Source: Kumtagia ephedrae (GTDB taxonomy: Bacteria > Pseudomonadota > Alphaproteobacteria > Rhizobiales > Rhizobiaceae). From it: a stretch of 64,000 nucleotides of DNA. Positions 17,254-26,072 of the stretch are shown piece by piece. The translations under genes and the position numbers were made by a program. The notes beneath the pieces are model-generated. The model ran no database searches. It was given only the letters and a program-made list of their open reading frames with translations, and was not told the DNA's origin. Location: contig NZ_PXYK01000003.1 of the NCBI RefSeq assembly GCF_003012745.1, positions 1 to 64,000 on the forward strand, read 5' to 3'. Numbering within the stretch: position 1 is the stretch's first letter; the number at the start of each line of letters is the position of its first letter.

Positions 17254-18261
17254 ATGAAAGTACCAGCATCGATACGACGCGCGGCTTCCGCCGCGTTGAT
17301 GAGCCTTGCCCTGCTGACGGGACCGGCATCGGCCGACGAGTTCAGCGCCGTCTACGTGATGAGCGACAATCTCGGCGACATGGGCTTCAACGACAATGCC
17401 GCGACCGGCTTTGCCCGTGCCGAGAAGGAAGGGGTGCGCGTCCGCCTGCTGCAGGCATCGCCCACCGATCCGCAGCTGTGGCGGCAGAACCTCGAAGCGG
17501 TGTCGAATTCCGGCAAGTGGAGCGTCGTCTTCACCGGGCCGAACATGCACGACAATCTGGCCGCCGTCGCGCCGCAGCACCCCGAGCAGAAATACGTCTT
17601 CTTCGACGACGAGCTCAAGGAGCCCAACGTCCTGTCGGTGAAGTACGCGCAGAACGAGGGCTCCTATCTCGCCGGCGTACTGGCCGCGGCCGCGGCGACC
17701 GACGCCAAGACTTTCCCGCTGTCTTCCGGCGAGCCGAAGATCGCGGTGATCGCAGGCATGGACCTGCCGGTGATCCAGGACTTCATCGTCGGCTTCAAGC
17801 AAGGTGCGGCGACGGTTTCGCCGGACATCGACGTGCAGGTCATCTTCATCGGCAACTTCAACGACGCGCAGAAGGCCTACGACCTCACCAGGACGGCGAT
17901 CGCCAACGGCGCCAACGTCGTCTACAACGTCGCCGGCCCCGCCGGCCTCGGCATCCTCAAGGGCGCGGCCGACTCCAAAAAATACGCCATCGGCGTCGAT
18001 TCCGATCAGAACGGCCTGCATCCCGACAACGTGCTGGCTTCGATGCTGAAGCAGATCGGCAATTCGATCCACGACTCCATCCAGCAGATCCAGGCGGGCA
18101 AAGCGGAGTTCGGCACGCTGAAGGTCTACGGCCTCGCCAATGAGGGCGTCGGGCTCGTCTACAACGACGCGCTGGTGCCGGCCGAGGTGAAGGCGCTGGT
18201 CGACGCGGCGAAGGCCAAGGTCGTCAGCGGCGAACTCAAGGTCGAGACCGCATTCAAATAG
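17254..18261 (+). CDS. BMP-family ABC transporter substrate-binding protein
   Basis: A 335-residue periplasmic binding protein of the basic-membrane-protein (PnrA/TmpC-like) family, whose characterised members bind nucleosides. A signal peptide MKVPASIRRAASAALMSLAL ends at about ASA-DE. Family-like phrases are SDNLGDMGFNDNAATGFARA, YLAGVLAAAAA, KIAVIAGMDLPVIQDFIVGF and GVDSDQNG. The ATG at 17254 has GGGAG eight bases upstream and is preferred over 17239. Permease and ATPase genes follow. The nucleoside hydrolase further down supports a nucleoside-like substrate. Confidence 0.92.
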   Translation: MKVPASIRRAASAALMSLALLTGPASADEFSAVYVMSDNLGDMGFNDNAATGFARAEKEGVRVRLLQASPTDPQLWRQNLEAVSNSGKWSVVFTGPNMHDNLAAVAPQHPEQKYVFFDDELKEPNVLSVKYAQNEGSYLAGVLAAAAATDAKTFPLSSGEPKIAVIAGMDLPVIQDFIVGFKQGAATVSPDIDVQVIFIGNFNDAQKAYDLTRTAIANGANVVYNVAGPAGLGILKGAADSKKYAIGVDSDQNGLHPDNVLASMLKQIGNSIHDSIQQIQAGKAEFGTLKVYGLANEGVGLVYNDALVPAEVKALVDAAKAKVVSGELKVETAFK

Positions 18262-18275
18262 TCCTCCCAGGACCT

Positions 18276-18310
18276 GGGCGGCGGCGCTTCGCACCGCCGC
18301 CCATATTTTT
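18276..18310 (+). terminator. Intra-operon stem-loop with T-rich tail after the binding-protein gene
   Basis: GGGCGGCGG (18276-18284) and CCGCCGCCC (18294-18302) form a perfect 9 bp GC stem with a 9-base loop, followed by ATATTTTT. It sits between the binding-protein stop and the ATPase start. It probably causes partial termination or protects the upstream mRNA end, giving more binding protein than membrane components. Confidence 0.72.
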
Positions 18311-18325
18311 CGCGCAACGGGCACG

Positions 18326-19864
18326 ATGACCGGAACCGATATCATCCTCAGCCTCAAGGGCATCGCCAAGTCGTTCGGCGACAAGGCCGCGCTCAAGCGC
18401 GTCGACCTCGACGTGCGCCGCGGCGAGGTGCACGTCATCTGCGGCGAGAACGGTGCCGGCAAGTCGACGCTGATGAACATACTGGTGGGCATCCACGCGC
18501 CGAGCGCCGGCGAGATCGTGCTCGACGGCCGGGCCGTGCGGATTCCCGATCCGATCGCCGCGAGCGCGCTCGGCATCGGCATGGTGCACCAGCATTTCAC
18601 GCTGGTGCCGTCCATGACGGTGGCGGAGAACCTGTTTCTCGGCCGCCAGCCGCGGCGCTTCGGCATCTTCTCGGACCGGCGCGAGATGGTGTCCCGCGCT
18701 CAGGAGCTGATACGGCGTTACAATTTCGGCCTCGATGCGAACGCGCGGGTCGCACAGCTTTCGGTCGGCCAGCGCCAGCGCGTCGAGATCCTGAAGGCGC
18801 TCGCCTTCGATGCCGAGCTGCTCATCCTCGACGAGCCGACGGCCGTGCTGACGCCGCCCGAGGTCGACGAGCTGCTTGAGGTGATCGACGGCCTGCGGGC
18901 GCGCGGGCGGACGATCCTCTTCATCACCCACAAGCTGCGCGAGGTGAAATCGGTGTCGGACCGCGTCACCGTCATCCGCCACGGCGAAAGCATCTCGACG
19001 CATCGGACCGCGGACGTCAGCGAGGCCGACATCGCCCGCGACATGGTCGGCCGCGACGTCTTCCTGGTCGGCCGCAAGGGCGGCGGCGCAGCCCGCAGCT
19101 TCGGCGCGCCGGTGCTGCGGCTCGACCGCGTCAGCATGGCCAATCCCCACGGCCGGCTGCTGCTCGACCATGTCTCCCTCGACGTCAGGGCAGGGGAGGT
19201 GCTGGGCATCGCCGGAGTGGACGGCAACGGCCAGACCGAGCTTTCCGAGGCGATCGCCGGGCTGATGGACATCCAGGCGGGGTCGATCCGGCTTGCGGGC
19301 CGGGACGTGACCAGGGCGTCGGCCGCCGAGCGCCAGGCGTCGGGGCTCGGCTTCGTACCGGAGGACAGGCTCGATCGCGGCCTCAGCGTCACGATGAGCG
19401 TGGCGGAAAACATCGCGGCCACCAACTATTCGCGCGCCGGCATTTTGCGCCACGGCTTCGTCAGCCGCGCCCGGCTCGATGCCTTTGCCGCGGAGAAGAT
19501 CAGGGAGTTCGACGTGCGCGGGGCGCAACCGTCGACGCCGGTCGGCTGGCTGTCGGGCGGCAACATGCAGAAGGTGGTGATCGCGCGCGAGTTGCAACGC
19601 GATCCGGCGCTGCTCGTCATCTGCCAGCCGACGCGCGGGCTCGACATCGGCGCTTCCGAATTCGTCTACGAGCGCATTCTGGCCGCAGCCGATCGCGGCC
19701 GCGCCGTGCTGCTGATCTCATCCGAGCTGTCGGAGATCTTCGCTCTCTCCGACCGGATCGGCGTGATGTATTCCGGCCGACTGATGCGCGTCCTCGAGCG
19801 CGCCGAGGCGGACGAGGCGACGGTCGGCTATCTGATGAACGGCGGTGAGGAGAGGGCGGCCTGA
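18326..19864 (+). CDS. Sugar/nucleoside-type ABC transporter ATPase (tandem domains)
   Basis: A 512-residue protein with two ATPase domains, as in RbsA and YufO/NupA-type components. Domain 1 has Walker A GENGAGKSTLMN, signature LSVGQRQRVEILKAL and Walker B LLILDEPTAVLTPPE. Domain 2 (from about 265) has a degenerate Walker A (GVDGNGQTELSEAI), signature LSGGNMQKVVIARELQ and CQPTRGLD, where an expected DxPTRGLD aspartate is replaced by C. One intact and one degenerate site is usual in this class. The stop overlaps the permease start by 1 bp. Confidence 0.94.
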   Translation: MTGTDIILSLKGIAKSFGDKAALKRVDLDVRRGEVHVICGENGAGKSTLMNILVGIHAPSAGEIVLDGRAVRIPDPIAASALGIGMVHQHFTLVPSMTVAENLFLGRQPRRFGIFSDRREMVSRAQELIRRYNFGLDANARVAQLSVGQRQRVEILKALAFDAELLILDEPTAVLTPPEVDELLEVIDGLRARGRTILFITHKLREVKSVSDRVTVIRHGESISTHRTADVSEADIARDMVGRDVFLVGRKGGGAARSFGAPVLRLDRVSMANPHGRLLLDHVSLDVRAGEVLGIAGVDGNGQTELSEAIAGLMDIQAGSIRLAGRDVTRASAAERQASGLGFVPEDRLDRGLSVTMSVAENIAATNYSRAGILRHGFVSRARLDAFAAEKIREFDVRGAQPSTPVGWLSGGNMQKVVIARELQRDPALLVICQPTRGLDIGASEFVYERILAAADRGRAVLLISSELSEIFALSDRIGVMYSGRLMRVLERAEADEATVGYLMNGGEERAA

Positions 19865-20889
19865 TGCGCGAGGCGACGCTCTCCCTGTTCCGCGCCCTCG
19901 GCGCGCCGCTCGTGGCGATCGCCATCACAATGGCGCTCGGTTTCCTGCTCGTTGCCTCGATCACCGACGACCCCGTGCAGGCCTATCGCGACCTGCTCTT
20001 CGCCAATTTCGATTCGCTCGGCAATTTCGCGCTGTTCCTCAACCGTGCCACGCCGCTGACGCTGATCGCGCTCGGCGTCATCTTCGCCTTCCGCGCCGGC
20101 ATCTTCAACGTCGGCGGCGAGGGGCAGCTCTATGCCGGGGCGATCGCCGCGACGGTGGTCGGCGTGTTCCTTGCCGACCTGCCGGCAGTCCTCCTGCTGC
20201 CGCTCGCCGTTGCCACGGGCATCATTGCGGGTGCCATCCTCGGCTGGATACCAGCGGTGCTGAAAGTGCGGCTCGCCGTCGACGAGGTGGTGACGACGCT
20301 GATGCTGAACACCATCGTGCTGCTCTTCACCTCCTATCTCGCCAACCAGGTCATCCGCGACACGGCGGCCTATGGCGCCGTCAGCAGGGTGGTTCCGCAG
20401 GCGATCTGGCTGCCGCCGATGCCGGGCGTGCCCGGCGCCACCAGCGGCTTTCTGGTGGCCGTGGTGCTCGCCGTCGTCGCCTGGGTCGTGCTGTTCCGCA
20501 CCGAATGGGGCGCGCAGGTGCGCGCCGCCGGCACCAATCTGCGTTTCGCCTATGCCGTCGGCGTGCCCGCCGACCGGCGCATCATCGGCGCCATGCTGGT
20601 GGCCGGCGGCCTGGCCGGGCTCGCCGGCGCGCTCTACGTGCTCGGTATCGGCCACCGCTTCGAGCAGAATTTCTCGCCGGCCTACGGGCTGGTCGGCCTG
20701 ACCTGCGCGCTGCTCGCCCGCATCCATCCGATCGGCGCGCTGGCGACCGCGCTATTCTACGCCATGATGCTGAACGGCGCCGCCTATATGCAGATCTCCA
20801 CCGACGTGCCGCGCTCGCTGGTCAACCTCCTGACCGGCCTGCTGGTGCTGTTGATGACAGCCCGGCTCACCGCGGGCCGGCGGGGATAG
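19864..20889 (+). CDS. Nucleoside-type ABC transporter permease 1
   Basis: A 341-residue integral membrane protein with about eight to ten helices. The family phrases are ALGVIFAFRAGIFNVGGEGQ near residue 65-85 and RAAGTNLRFAYAVGVPADRR. These belong to the BPD_transp_2 permeases that pair with BMP binding proteins (YufP/NupP-like). It follows the ATPase with a TGATG junction, and the second permease comes 12 bp later, so a heterodimeric channel is expected. Confidence 0.93.
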   Translation: MREATLSLFRALGAPLVAIAITMALGFLLVASITDDPVQAYRDLLFANFDSLGNFALFLNRATPLTLIALGVIFAFRAGIFNVGGEGQLYAGAIAATVVGVFLADLPAVLLLPLAVATGIIAGAILGWIPAVLKVRLAVDEVVTTLMLNTIVLLFTSYLANQVIRDTAAYGAVSRVVPQAIWLPPMPGVPGATSGFLVAVVLAVVAWVVLFRTEWGAQVRAAGTNLRFAYAVGVPADRRIIGAMLVAGGLAGLAGALYVLGIGHRFEQNFSPAYGLVGLTCALLARIHPIGALATALFYAMMLNGAAYMQISTDVPRSLVNLLTGLLVLLMTARLTAGRRG

Positions 20890-20901
20890 GGGCAAGAAGC
20901 C

Positions 20902-21819
20902 ATGACCGTCTCCTCGCTCCTCGCCTCGGTTCTGGAACAATCGACGCCGATCCTGCTCGCCGCGCTCGCCGCCATGATCACGCTGCGTGCCAACATCCTC
21001 AACGTCGCGGTGGAAGGCATGATGCTGGTCGCGGCGTTCACCGCGATCGCCGTCGGCAGCATGACCGGCAGCGCCGCGCTGGCATTCTTCGCGGCGGTGG
21101 CGGCGGCGATCCTGCTGTCGCAGCTCCTGGCGCTGCTGACGTTGCGCTTCTCCGCCGATTTCATCGTCGCCGGTCTCGGCATCAACCTGCTGGCGGCCGG
21201 CGGCACGCTGTTCATGCTCGAGCGTTTCTACAACAGCCCGGGCGGGCTCAGGCCGACGAGCTTCCCCGATGTCTGGCATGTCCCGGAAGGATCGCTCTCC
21301 TTCATCCCGATCGTGGGCAAGGCGTTCGAAGGGCAGAGCTTCATCGTCATTCTGGCGCTCGCCGCGGTGCCGCTGTCGGCGGTGTTCCTCTATCTCACCC
21401 CGACCGGCGCTAATCTGCGCGCCGCCGGCGAGGACGAGCATGCGGCGCGCTCGGCCGGCATCCGCGTTGCCTGGATGAAGGCGCTCGCCGTTGGTATCAG
21501 CGGCCTGCTGTCCGGCCTAGCCGGGGCCCAGCTTGCCATGGACAAGCTGCATTTCTTCCTGCCCGACATGACCAGCGGCCGCGGCTTCATCGGCCTGGCG
21601 GCGACGCTGTTCGGCGGCGGGCAGCCGTGGATGACGGCGGCTGCCTCCTTCCTGTTCGGCTTCTTCGGCGCGCTCGGCGACCGGCTGCAGGTGTTCGCCA
21701 TTCCGTCGCAGTTCGTGCTGATGCTGCCCTATGTCGCGGCGATCGTCGGCCTAACCTTCGCGCGCTGGCGCGTCCATCGGCGCAATCGGCCGGCCAGGAT
21801 CGCGGAGAGCAAGCCATGA
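20902..21819 (+). CDS. Nucleoside-type ABC transporter permease 2
   Basis: A 305-residue permease, partner of the preceding one (YufQ/NupQ-like). Conserved are ITLRANILNVAVEGMMLVAA near the N-terminus, a cytoplasmic loop GANLRAAGEDEHAARSAGIR and MTSGRGFIGLAATLFGGGQP toward the C-terminus. About eight transmembrane helices. The stop overlaps the nucleoside hydrolase start by 4 bp (ATGA), coupling uptake with hydrolysis. Confidence 0.93.
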   Translation: MTVSSLLASVLEQSTPILLAALAAMITLRANILNVAVEGMMLVAAFTAIAVGSMTGSAALAFFAAVAAAILLSQLLALLTLRFSADFIVAGLGINLLAAGGTLFMLERFYNSPGGLRPTSFPDVWHVPEGSLSFIPIVGKAFEGQSFIVILALAAVPLSAVFLYLTPTGANLRAAGEDEHAARSAGIRVAWMKALAVGISGLLSGLAGAQLAMDKLHFFLPDMTSGRGFIGLAATLFGGGQPWMTAAASFLFGFFGALGDRLQVFAIPSQFVLMLPYVAAIVGLTFARWRVHRRNRPARIAESKP

Positions 21820-22748
21820 CCAGCCCCATCCTGCACGACTGCGACCCGGGCAATGACGACGCGCTGGCCATCCTGGTGGCGGCCGGTCATGCCGGGCTCG
21901 ACCTCAGGGCGGTGACGACCGGCGCCGGCCATCTGGCCTGGGAGCGGACGGCGCGCAATGCTGCGATCACCGTGGCGCGCTCCGGCCGCCGCGGCATTCC
22001 GGTTGCCGCCGGCGCGCAGGCGCCGCTGGTGCGCGAGCGGCTGATCGCCGGCGTGCTCGACCTCGAATCGGCACTCGATCCGAACCGTCCGGACCTCGAG
22101 GCCGTAGGGCTGGACCGCCGCCATTCGGCGGAGCTGATCGCTGAAACGGCACGCAAGGGCGCGACGACGATCGTGACGACCGGGCCGCTCACCAATCTGG
22201 CAATGGCGCTGCGCCGCGAACCGGAGCTGTCGGACCAGATCCAGCGGATCGTCACGCTCGGCGGCGCCTGGGGCCTCGGCAACAAGACGGCGGCCGCCGA
22301 ATGGAACATCCTGTGCGACCCGGAGGCGGCGGCAATTGTGTTCGGCGCGGGAATTCCCGTCACCCTCATTCCGGTCGACGGAGCGGCAAATGCCGGCATC
22401 ACGCCGTCGCTAATAACCTCGACCGAGGCGATCGGAGGGCCGGTAGGCTCGTTTGCGGCCGAATTGCTGCGCTCGCTGGTCTCGACGTTCCAGCCGGGGC
22501 TGTTCGGCCCCGACCATATGCCGCTCAATGACCCGGTCGCGCCGCTGGTCGCGGCCGATCCCACGCTCGCCCGCCTGGTTCCGGCGCGCGTCGACGTCGA
22601 GCTGGCCGGAAAATTCACCTATGGCCGCACGGTCATCGACTTCGCCGGCAGGGCCGGCCGGCCGCCAAATGCCGACGTGGTCATCGGTCTCGACGAGGAG
22701 CGCGTGCATCGTGCCTTCGTCGACGCCATCGCGCGGCTTGCAAATTGA
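21816..22748 (+). CDS. Nucleoside hydrolase (IunH family)
   Basis: A 310-residue inosine-uridine-preferring nucleoside hydrolase-like enzyme, which splits the N-glycosidic bond of ribonucleosides. The calcium-binding N-terminal signature DCDPGNDDALAI provides D8, D10, D14 and D15. Further family motifs are TTGPLTNLAMAL, ITLGG-type VTLGGAWGLGN, the substrate loop AEWNILCDPEAA and, near the C-terminus, NDPVAPLVAADP. The start is fixed by the ATGA overlap with the permease. Some relatives act on other N-ribosides or on non-nucleoside substrates; the operon content leaves that open. Confidence 0.93.
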   Translation: MTSPILHDCDPGNDDALAILVAAGHAGLDLRAVTTGAGHLAWERTARNAAITVARSGRRGIPVAAGAQAPLVRERLIAGVLDLESALDPNRPDLEAVGLDRRHSAELIAETARKGATTIVTTGPLTNLAMALRREPELSDQIQRIVTLGGAWGLGNKTAAAEWNILCDPEAAAIVFGAGIPVTLIPVDGAANAGITPSLITSTEAIGGPVGSFAAELLRSLVSTFQPGLFGPDHMPLNDPVAPLVAADPTLARLVPARVDVELAGKFTYGRTVIDFAGRAGRPPNADVVIGLDEERVHRAFVDAIARLAN

Positions 22749-22771
22749 AGACGAAAGCAGAAGAGGAAACG

Positions 22772-23527
22772 ATGGCAAACAGGCGCCGCGTACTGATCGC
22801 CGGGGAATCCTGGACGGTTCACTCCATTCACCAGAAGGGTTTCGACAGCTTCACCACCACCGAATATGCCGAGGGCGTGGAGTGGCTGCGCGCCGCGCTG
22901 CTCGCCGGCGGCTGGGACGTGACCTACCAGCCGGCGCATGTCGCGGCGACTGACTTTCCGTTCGATGCGCAGGGTTTGTCTGCTTATGACTGCGTCATGC
23001 TGAGCGACATCGGTGCAAACACGCTGCTGCTGCATCCCGACACCTTCAAGAAGTCGAAGGTGCTGCCGAACCGCCTCGACGCCATTCGCGATTACGTCCG
23101 GGACGGCGGCGGCCTCGTGATGATCGGCGGCTACCTGACCTTCCAGGGCATCGACGCCAAGGCGCGCTATCACGGCACCGCCGTGGAGGAAGCCCTGCCG
23201 GTCACGATCGAAGCCGGCGACGACCGGGTCGAGCGGCCGGAGGGCGTCAAGCCCGGAGTGACCGACAAGAACCATCCGATCGTGCGCGGGCTGGATACAG
23301 CATGGCCTCGCCTTCTCGGCTACAACCGCTTCACGGCGAAGGCCGGCGCGACCGTGGTGGCCAGGGCCGGCGACGACCCGCTGATCGTCGCGGGCGGCTT
23401 CGGCAAAGGCCGCTCGGTCGCCTTCGCCTCCGACTGCGGGCCGCACTGGGCCCCGCCGCCCTTCGTCGAGTGGGAAGGTTATGCACCGCTGTGGCGGCAG
23501 ATCGCCGGCTGGGCCGCGGGAGACTGA
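22772..23527 (+). CDS. Putative glutamine amidotransferase-like protein (DUF1355 type)
   Basis: A 251-residue protein beginning MANRRRVLIAGESW, with GAGGAAAC before the ATG; a TTG at 22745 is in frame but lacks support. Sequence features such as GESWTVHSIHQKGFDSFTTT, MLSDIGANTLLLH, GGGLVMIGGYLTFQGIDAKA and FASDCGPHWAPP are those of the class I glutamine-amidotransferase-like DUF1355 family. No Cys nucleophile in a GxCxG elbow is visible, so a true amidotransferase activity is doubtful. Members often lie in sugar or nucleoside catabolic clusters, as here. Confidence 0.8.
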   Translation: MANRRRVLIAGESWTVHSIHQKGFDSFTTTEYAEGVEWLRAALLAGGWDVTYQPAHVAATDFPFDAQGLSAYDCVMLSDIGANTLLLHPDTFKKSKVLPNRLDAIRDYVRDGGGLVMIGGYLTFQGIDAKARYHGTAVEEALPVTIEAGDDRVERPEGVKPGVTDKNHPIVRGLDTAWPRLLGYNRFTAKAGATVVARAGDDPLIVAGGFGKGRSVAFASDCGPHWAPPPFVEWEGYAPLWRQIAGWAAGD

Positions 23528-23528
23528 G

Positions 23529-24290
23529 ATGGCGACGCTCAACCTCATGCGCTGGGGCGACCGCGACGCGCCAAAAACGGTGGTCGCCCTGCACGGTATC
23601 ACCGCCAATGCCGGCGCCATGACCGAGCCGGCGCGGCTGCTGGCCGCCCGCGGCTGGCAGTTCATCGCGCCCGACATGCGCGGGCATGGCGAAAGCAGCC
23701 GCGCCGACGGCGATTTTTCGTTCACCCGGCTGCTCGCCGATTTTGTCGAGAACGTTCCGACCGACCCCGACGTGCTGATCGGCCATTCCTTCGGCGGCGC
23801 GCTGGCGCAACTCGGCGTGCTGTCCGGCGATTTCCGGCCGAAGGCGCTGCTGCTCGAAGACCCGGTGTCGCATTTCGCCGACAAGGCCACGCCGAAGGCC
23901 ATGCTCGACTGGGACGAGGCGAACCTGCCGCGCGGTATCGACGGCTTGCTCGAGCTCAACCCCGGCTGGTCACGGCGGGACGCGGCATGGAAGCTGCTGT
24001 CGCTGGAGCAGATCGATTTCGACGATGCGCGCGCCGCCTTCTCCGACAACGCGCCCTGGGATCTGCGCCCGCACGCGGCCGAGATCGCCGCCCGGCTCCC
24101 GACGGTCTGGGTGCTGCCCGAGCAGAGCCGCTTCGTTCCGCCCGAGGACATCGCGCGGCTCAGGCGCGAGGCCGGGGAGCGGTCGGTGGTCGTCATGCCC
24201 GGCGTCGGCCACAGCATCCATCGCGACGCGACCGAAGCCTTCGTCGACATCGTCGAAAAACTCGGCGCTCGGACCTGGTTCGGACAATGA
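23529..24290 (+). CDS. Alpha/beta-fold hydrolase
   Basis: A 253-residue serine hydrolase starting MATLNLMRWG. Visible are the oxyanion-hole motif ALHGITANA (about 20-28), the lid-adjacent DMRGHGESSR, the nucleophile elbow IGHSFGGA with S87 and the catalytic histidine in MPGVGHSIHRD near the C-terminus. The substrate is unknown: an ester, lactone or C-C bond. It is coupled to its neighbours (TGAGATG upstream, ATGA downstream), so it presumably acts on an intermediate of the same pathway. Confidence 0.88.
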   Translation: MATLNLMRWGDRDAPKTVVALHGITANAGAMTEPARLLAARGWQFIAPDMRGHGESSRADGDFSFTRLLADFVENVPTDPDVLIGHSFGGALAQLGVLSGDFRPKALLLEDPVSHFADKATPKAMLDWDEANLPRGIDGLLELNPGWSRRDAAWKLLSLEQIDFDDARAAFSDNAPWDLRPHAAEIAARLPTVWVLPEQSRFVPPEDIARLRREAGERSVVVMPGVGHSIHRDATEAFVDIVEKLGARTWFGQ

Positions 24291-25273
24291 CCGGCGGGGA
24301 GGATTTTGTTTTCCACCTCGGTGGTCACGCTGCGCGGAGGACCGTGCCCGCGGGCAAGCCGTTTTCCGTCTTCACCGAAGACTGCTTTTCAGGCAGGCTG
24401 ACTTCGATCGAAGGCAGGCCGCGCGAGATAGCGCCGTTCCCGAAGGTCAACCCCTTGACCGGGCCGATCGCCGTCGAGGGCGTGCGTGCCGGCGACATCC
24501 TGGCGGCGCATCTCGTTTCACTCAAGCCGGCCCGGGACTGGGGCGTGGCGACCATCTCGCCGAACTTCGGTCTGCTCTCCGGCACGCGCGCCGCGCCCAA
24601 TTTGCAGCCCGAGCAGGACGAGCGCGTCTGGATCTGGCGCTTCGACGCGGAGCGTAGATCGCTCTCGACGACGGCGAGCAACCGCGCGACGCTCACCGTG
24701 CCGTTCCGACCGTTCCACGGCACCGTCGGTGTCGCGCCGGCGCATGGCGAGGTCCGCCTCGGCCTCAATCCCGGCGATTTCGGCGGCAATCTCGATATTC
24801 CCGACCTGGGGCCAGGAGCGACGCTCTACCTGCGCGCCAATGTCGAGGGTGGGCACCTCTATATTGGCGATGGTCATTATGCGCAGGGCGATGGCGAGAT
24901 CGCCGGGACCGCGATCGAAGGGGCTTTCGATACGACACTCGTGGTCGATCGCCTACCGGCCGACGACCGCTTCGACTGGCCGCGCTTGGAAACGGACAGC
25001 CATATCGGCGTGGTCGGCGTCGCCCGCCCAGTGGACGACGCGATCCGTGTCGCCGCGACCGGCCTGGTGCGCTGGATCGCAGAACTGACCGGCCTCGACA
25101 CGATGGATGCCCATCAGCTTGTCAGCCAGGCCTGCACGCTGCGCATCGGCAATCTGGTCAACCCGGCCTTCACCGTGCTCTGCTCGATCGGCAAGGATTT
25201 GCTGGGAGCGAACATGGCGATCCAGGGCGGGGCCCATGGCAGGCTGCGAGGGGTGGGGCGTCTCGGAAAATAG
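24287..25273 (+). CDS. Acetamidase/formamidase-family amidase
   Basis: A 328-residue FmdA/AmdA-family protein, enzymes that release ammonia from formamide, acetamide or related short amides. Typical phrases are NPLTGPIAVEGVRAGDILAA, the FGGNLDIPDLGPGATLYLRA stretch and GGHLYIGDGHYAQGDGEIAG. In the family these hold the metal-binding aspartate and histidine. It ends the BMP operon, 11 bp from the convergent SDR gene. The substrate may be an amide released from the imported nucleoside-like compound; this is inference. Confidence 0.9.
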   Translation: MTGGEDFVFHLGGHAARRTVPAGKPFSVFTEDCFSGRLTSIEGRPREIAPFPKVNPLTGPIAVEGVRAGDILAAHLVSLKPARDWGVATISPNFGLLSGTRAAPNLQPEQDERVWIWRFDAERRSLSTTASNRATLTVPFRPFHGTVGVAPAHGEVRLGLNPGDFGGNLDIPDLGPGATLYLRANVEGGHLYIGDGHYAQGDGEIAGTAIEGAFDTTLVVDRLPADDRFDWPRLETDSHIGVVGVARPVDDAIRVAATGLVRWIAELTGLDTMDAHQLVSQACTLRIGNLVNPAFTVLCSIGKDLLGANMAIQGGAHGRLRGVGRLGK

Positions 25274-25284
25274 GCAGACTCGGC

Positions 25285-26061
25285 TCAGAGCGAGGCCGTG
25301 ATGCCTCCGTCGACATAGAGCACGTGCCCGTTGACGAAGCTGGCGGCGTCGGAGGCGAGGAAGACGGCCGCGCCGATCAGTTCCTCTACCTCGGCCCAAC
25401 GGCCGGCCGGCGTGCGCTTCTCCAGCCAGGCGGAGAACTCCGGATTGGCGACCAGCGCGGCGTTGAGCTCGGTGTTGAAATAGCCCGGGCCGATGGCGTT
25501 GACCTGCAGACCGTGGCGCGCCCAGTCGGTGGCCATGCCCTTGGTCAGCATCTTCACCGCGCCCTTGGTCGCCGTGTAAGGCGCGATGCCGGTGCGCGCC
25601 AGCTCGCTCTGCACGGAAGCGATGTTGACGATCTTGCCGCGGCCGCGCGGGATCATCTTGCGCGCCACCGCCTGGCCGACGAAGAAGACGCTGTCGATGT
25701 TGGTGGCCTTCAGCCGCTCCCAGGCATCCAGCGGGAAATCCTCCAATGGCGCCCGGTGCTGCATGCCGGCATTGTTGAACAGGATCTCGATCGGGCCGAT
25801 GTCGCTTTCGATGGCGTCCACCGCCGCAGCCACCGCAGCAGCGTCGGTCACGTCGAAGGCGCGGGCATGAACCTTGAACCCTTCGGCGGCGAGTTTTGCA
25901 CGGGCCTCCTCCAGCGCGCTTGCCGTGCGCGCATTGAGCACCACCTCGGCGCCGGCTTCCGCCAGCCCGCGGGCGATGGCGAAGCCGATCCCCTTGGAGG
26001 AGCCGGTGACCAGCGCCAGCCGGCCGGTGAGGTCGAAGCGTTTGATTGCCGTCTCGCGCAT
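25285..26061 (-). CDS. idnO: Gluconate 5-dehydrogenase-like SDR
   Basis: A 258-residue classical short-chain dehydrogenase. The cofactor motif is TGSSKGIG and the catalytic set is S in NIASVQSEL with YTATK. The phrases GIAPYTATKGAVKMLTKGMA, IGPGYFNTELNAALV and FVNGHVLYVDGGITASL are very close to IdnO/Gno gluconate 5-dehydrogenases, which interconvert D-gluconate and 5-ketogluconate with NADP(H). It is the last gene of the eight-gene sugar operon. The exact polyol or aldonate substrate may differ. Confidence 0.85.
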   Translation of the reverse strand: MRETAIKRFDLTGRLALVTGSSKGIGFAIARGLAEAGAEVVLNARTASALEEARAKLAAEGFKVHARAFDVTDAAAVAAAVDAIESDIGPIEILFNNAGMQHRAPLEDFPLDAWERLKATNIDSVFFVGQAVARKMIPRGRGKIVNIASVQSELARTGIAPYTATKGAVKMLTKGMATDWARHGLQVNAIGPGYFNTELNAALVANPEFSAWLEKRTPAGRWAEVEELIGAAVFLASDAASFVNGHVLYVDGGITASL

Positions 26062-26072
26062 GACTGCCTCGC

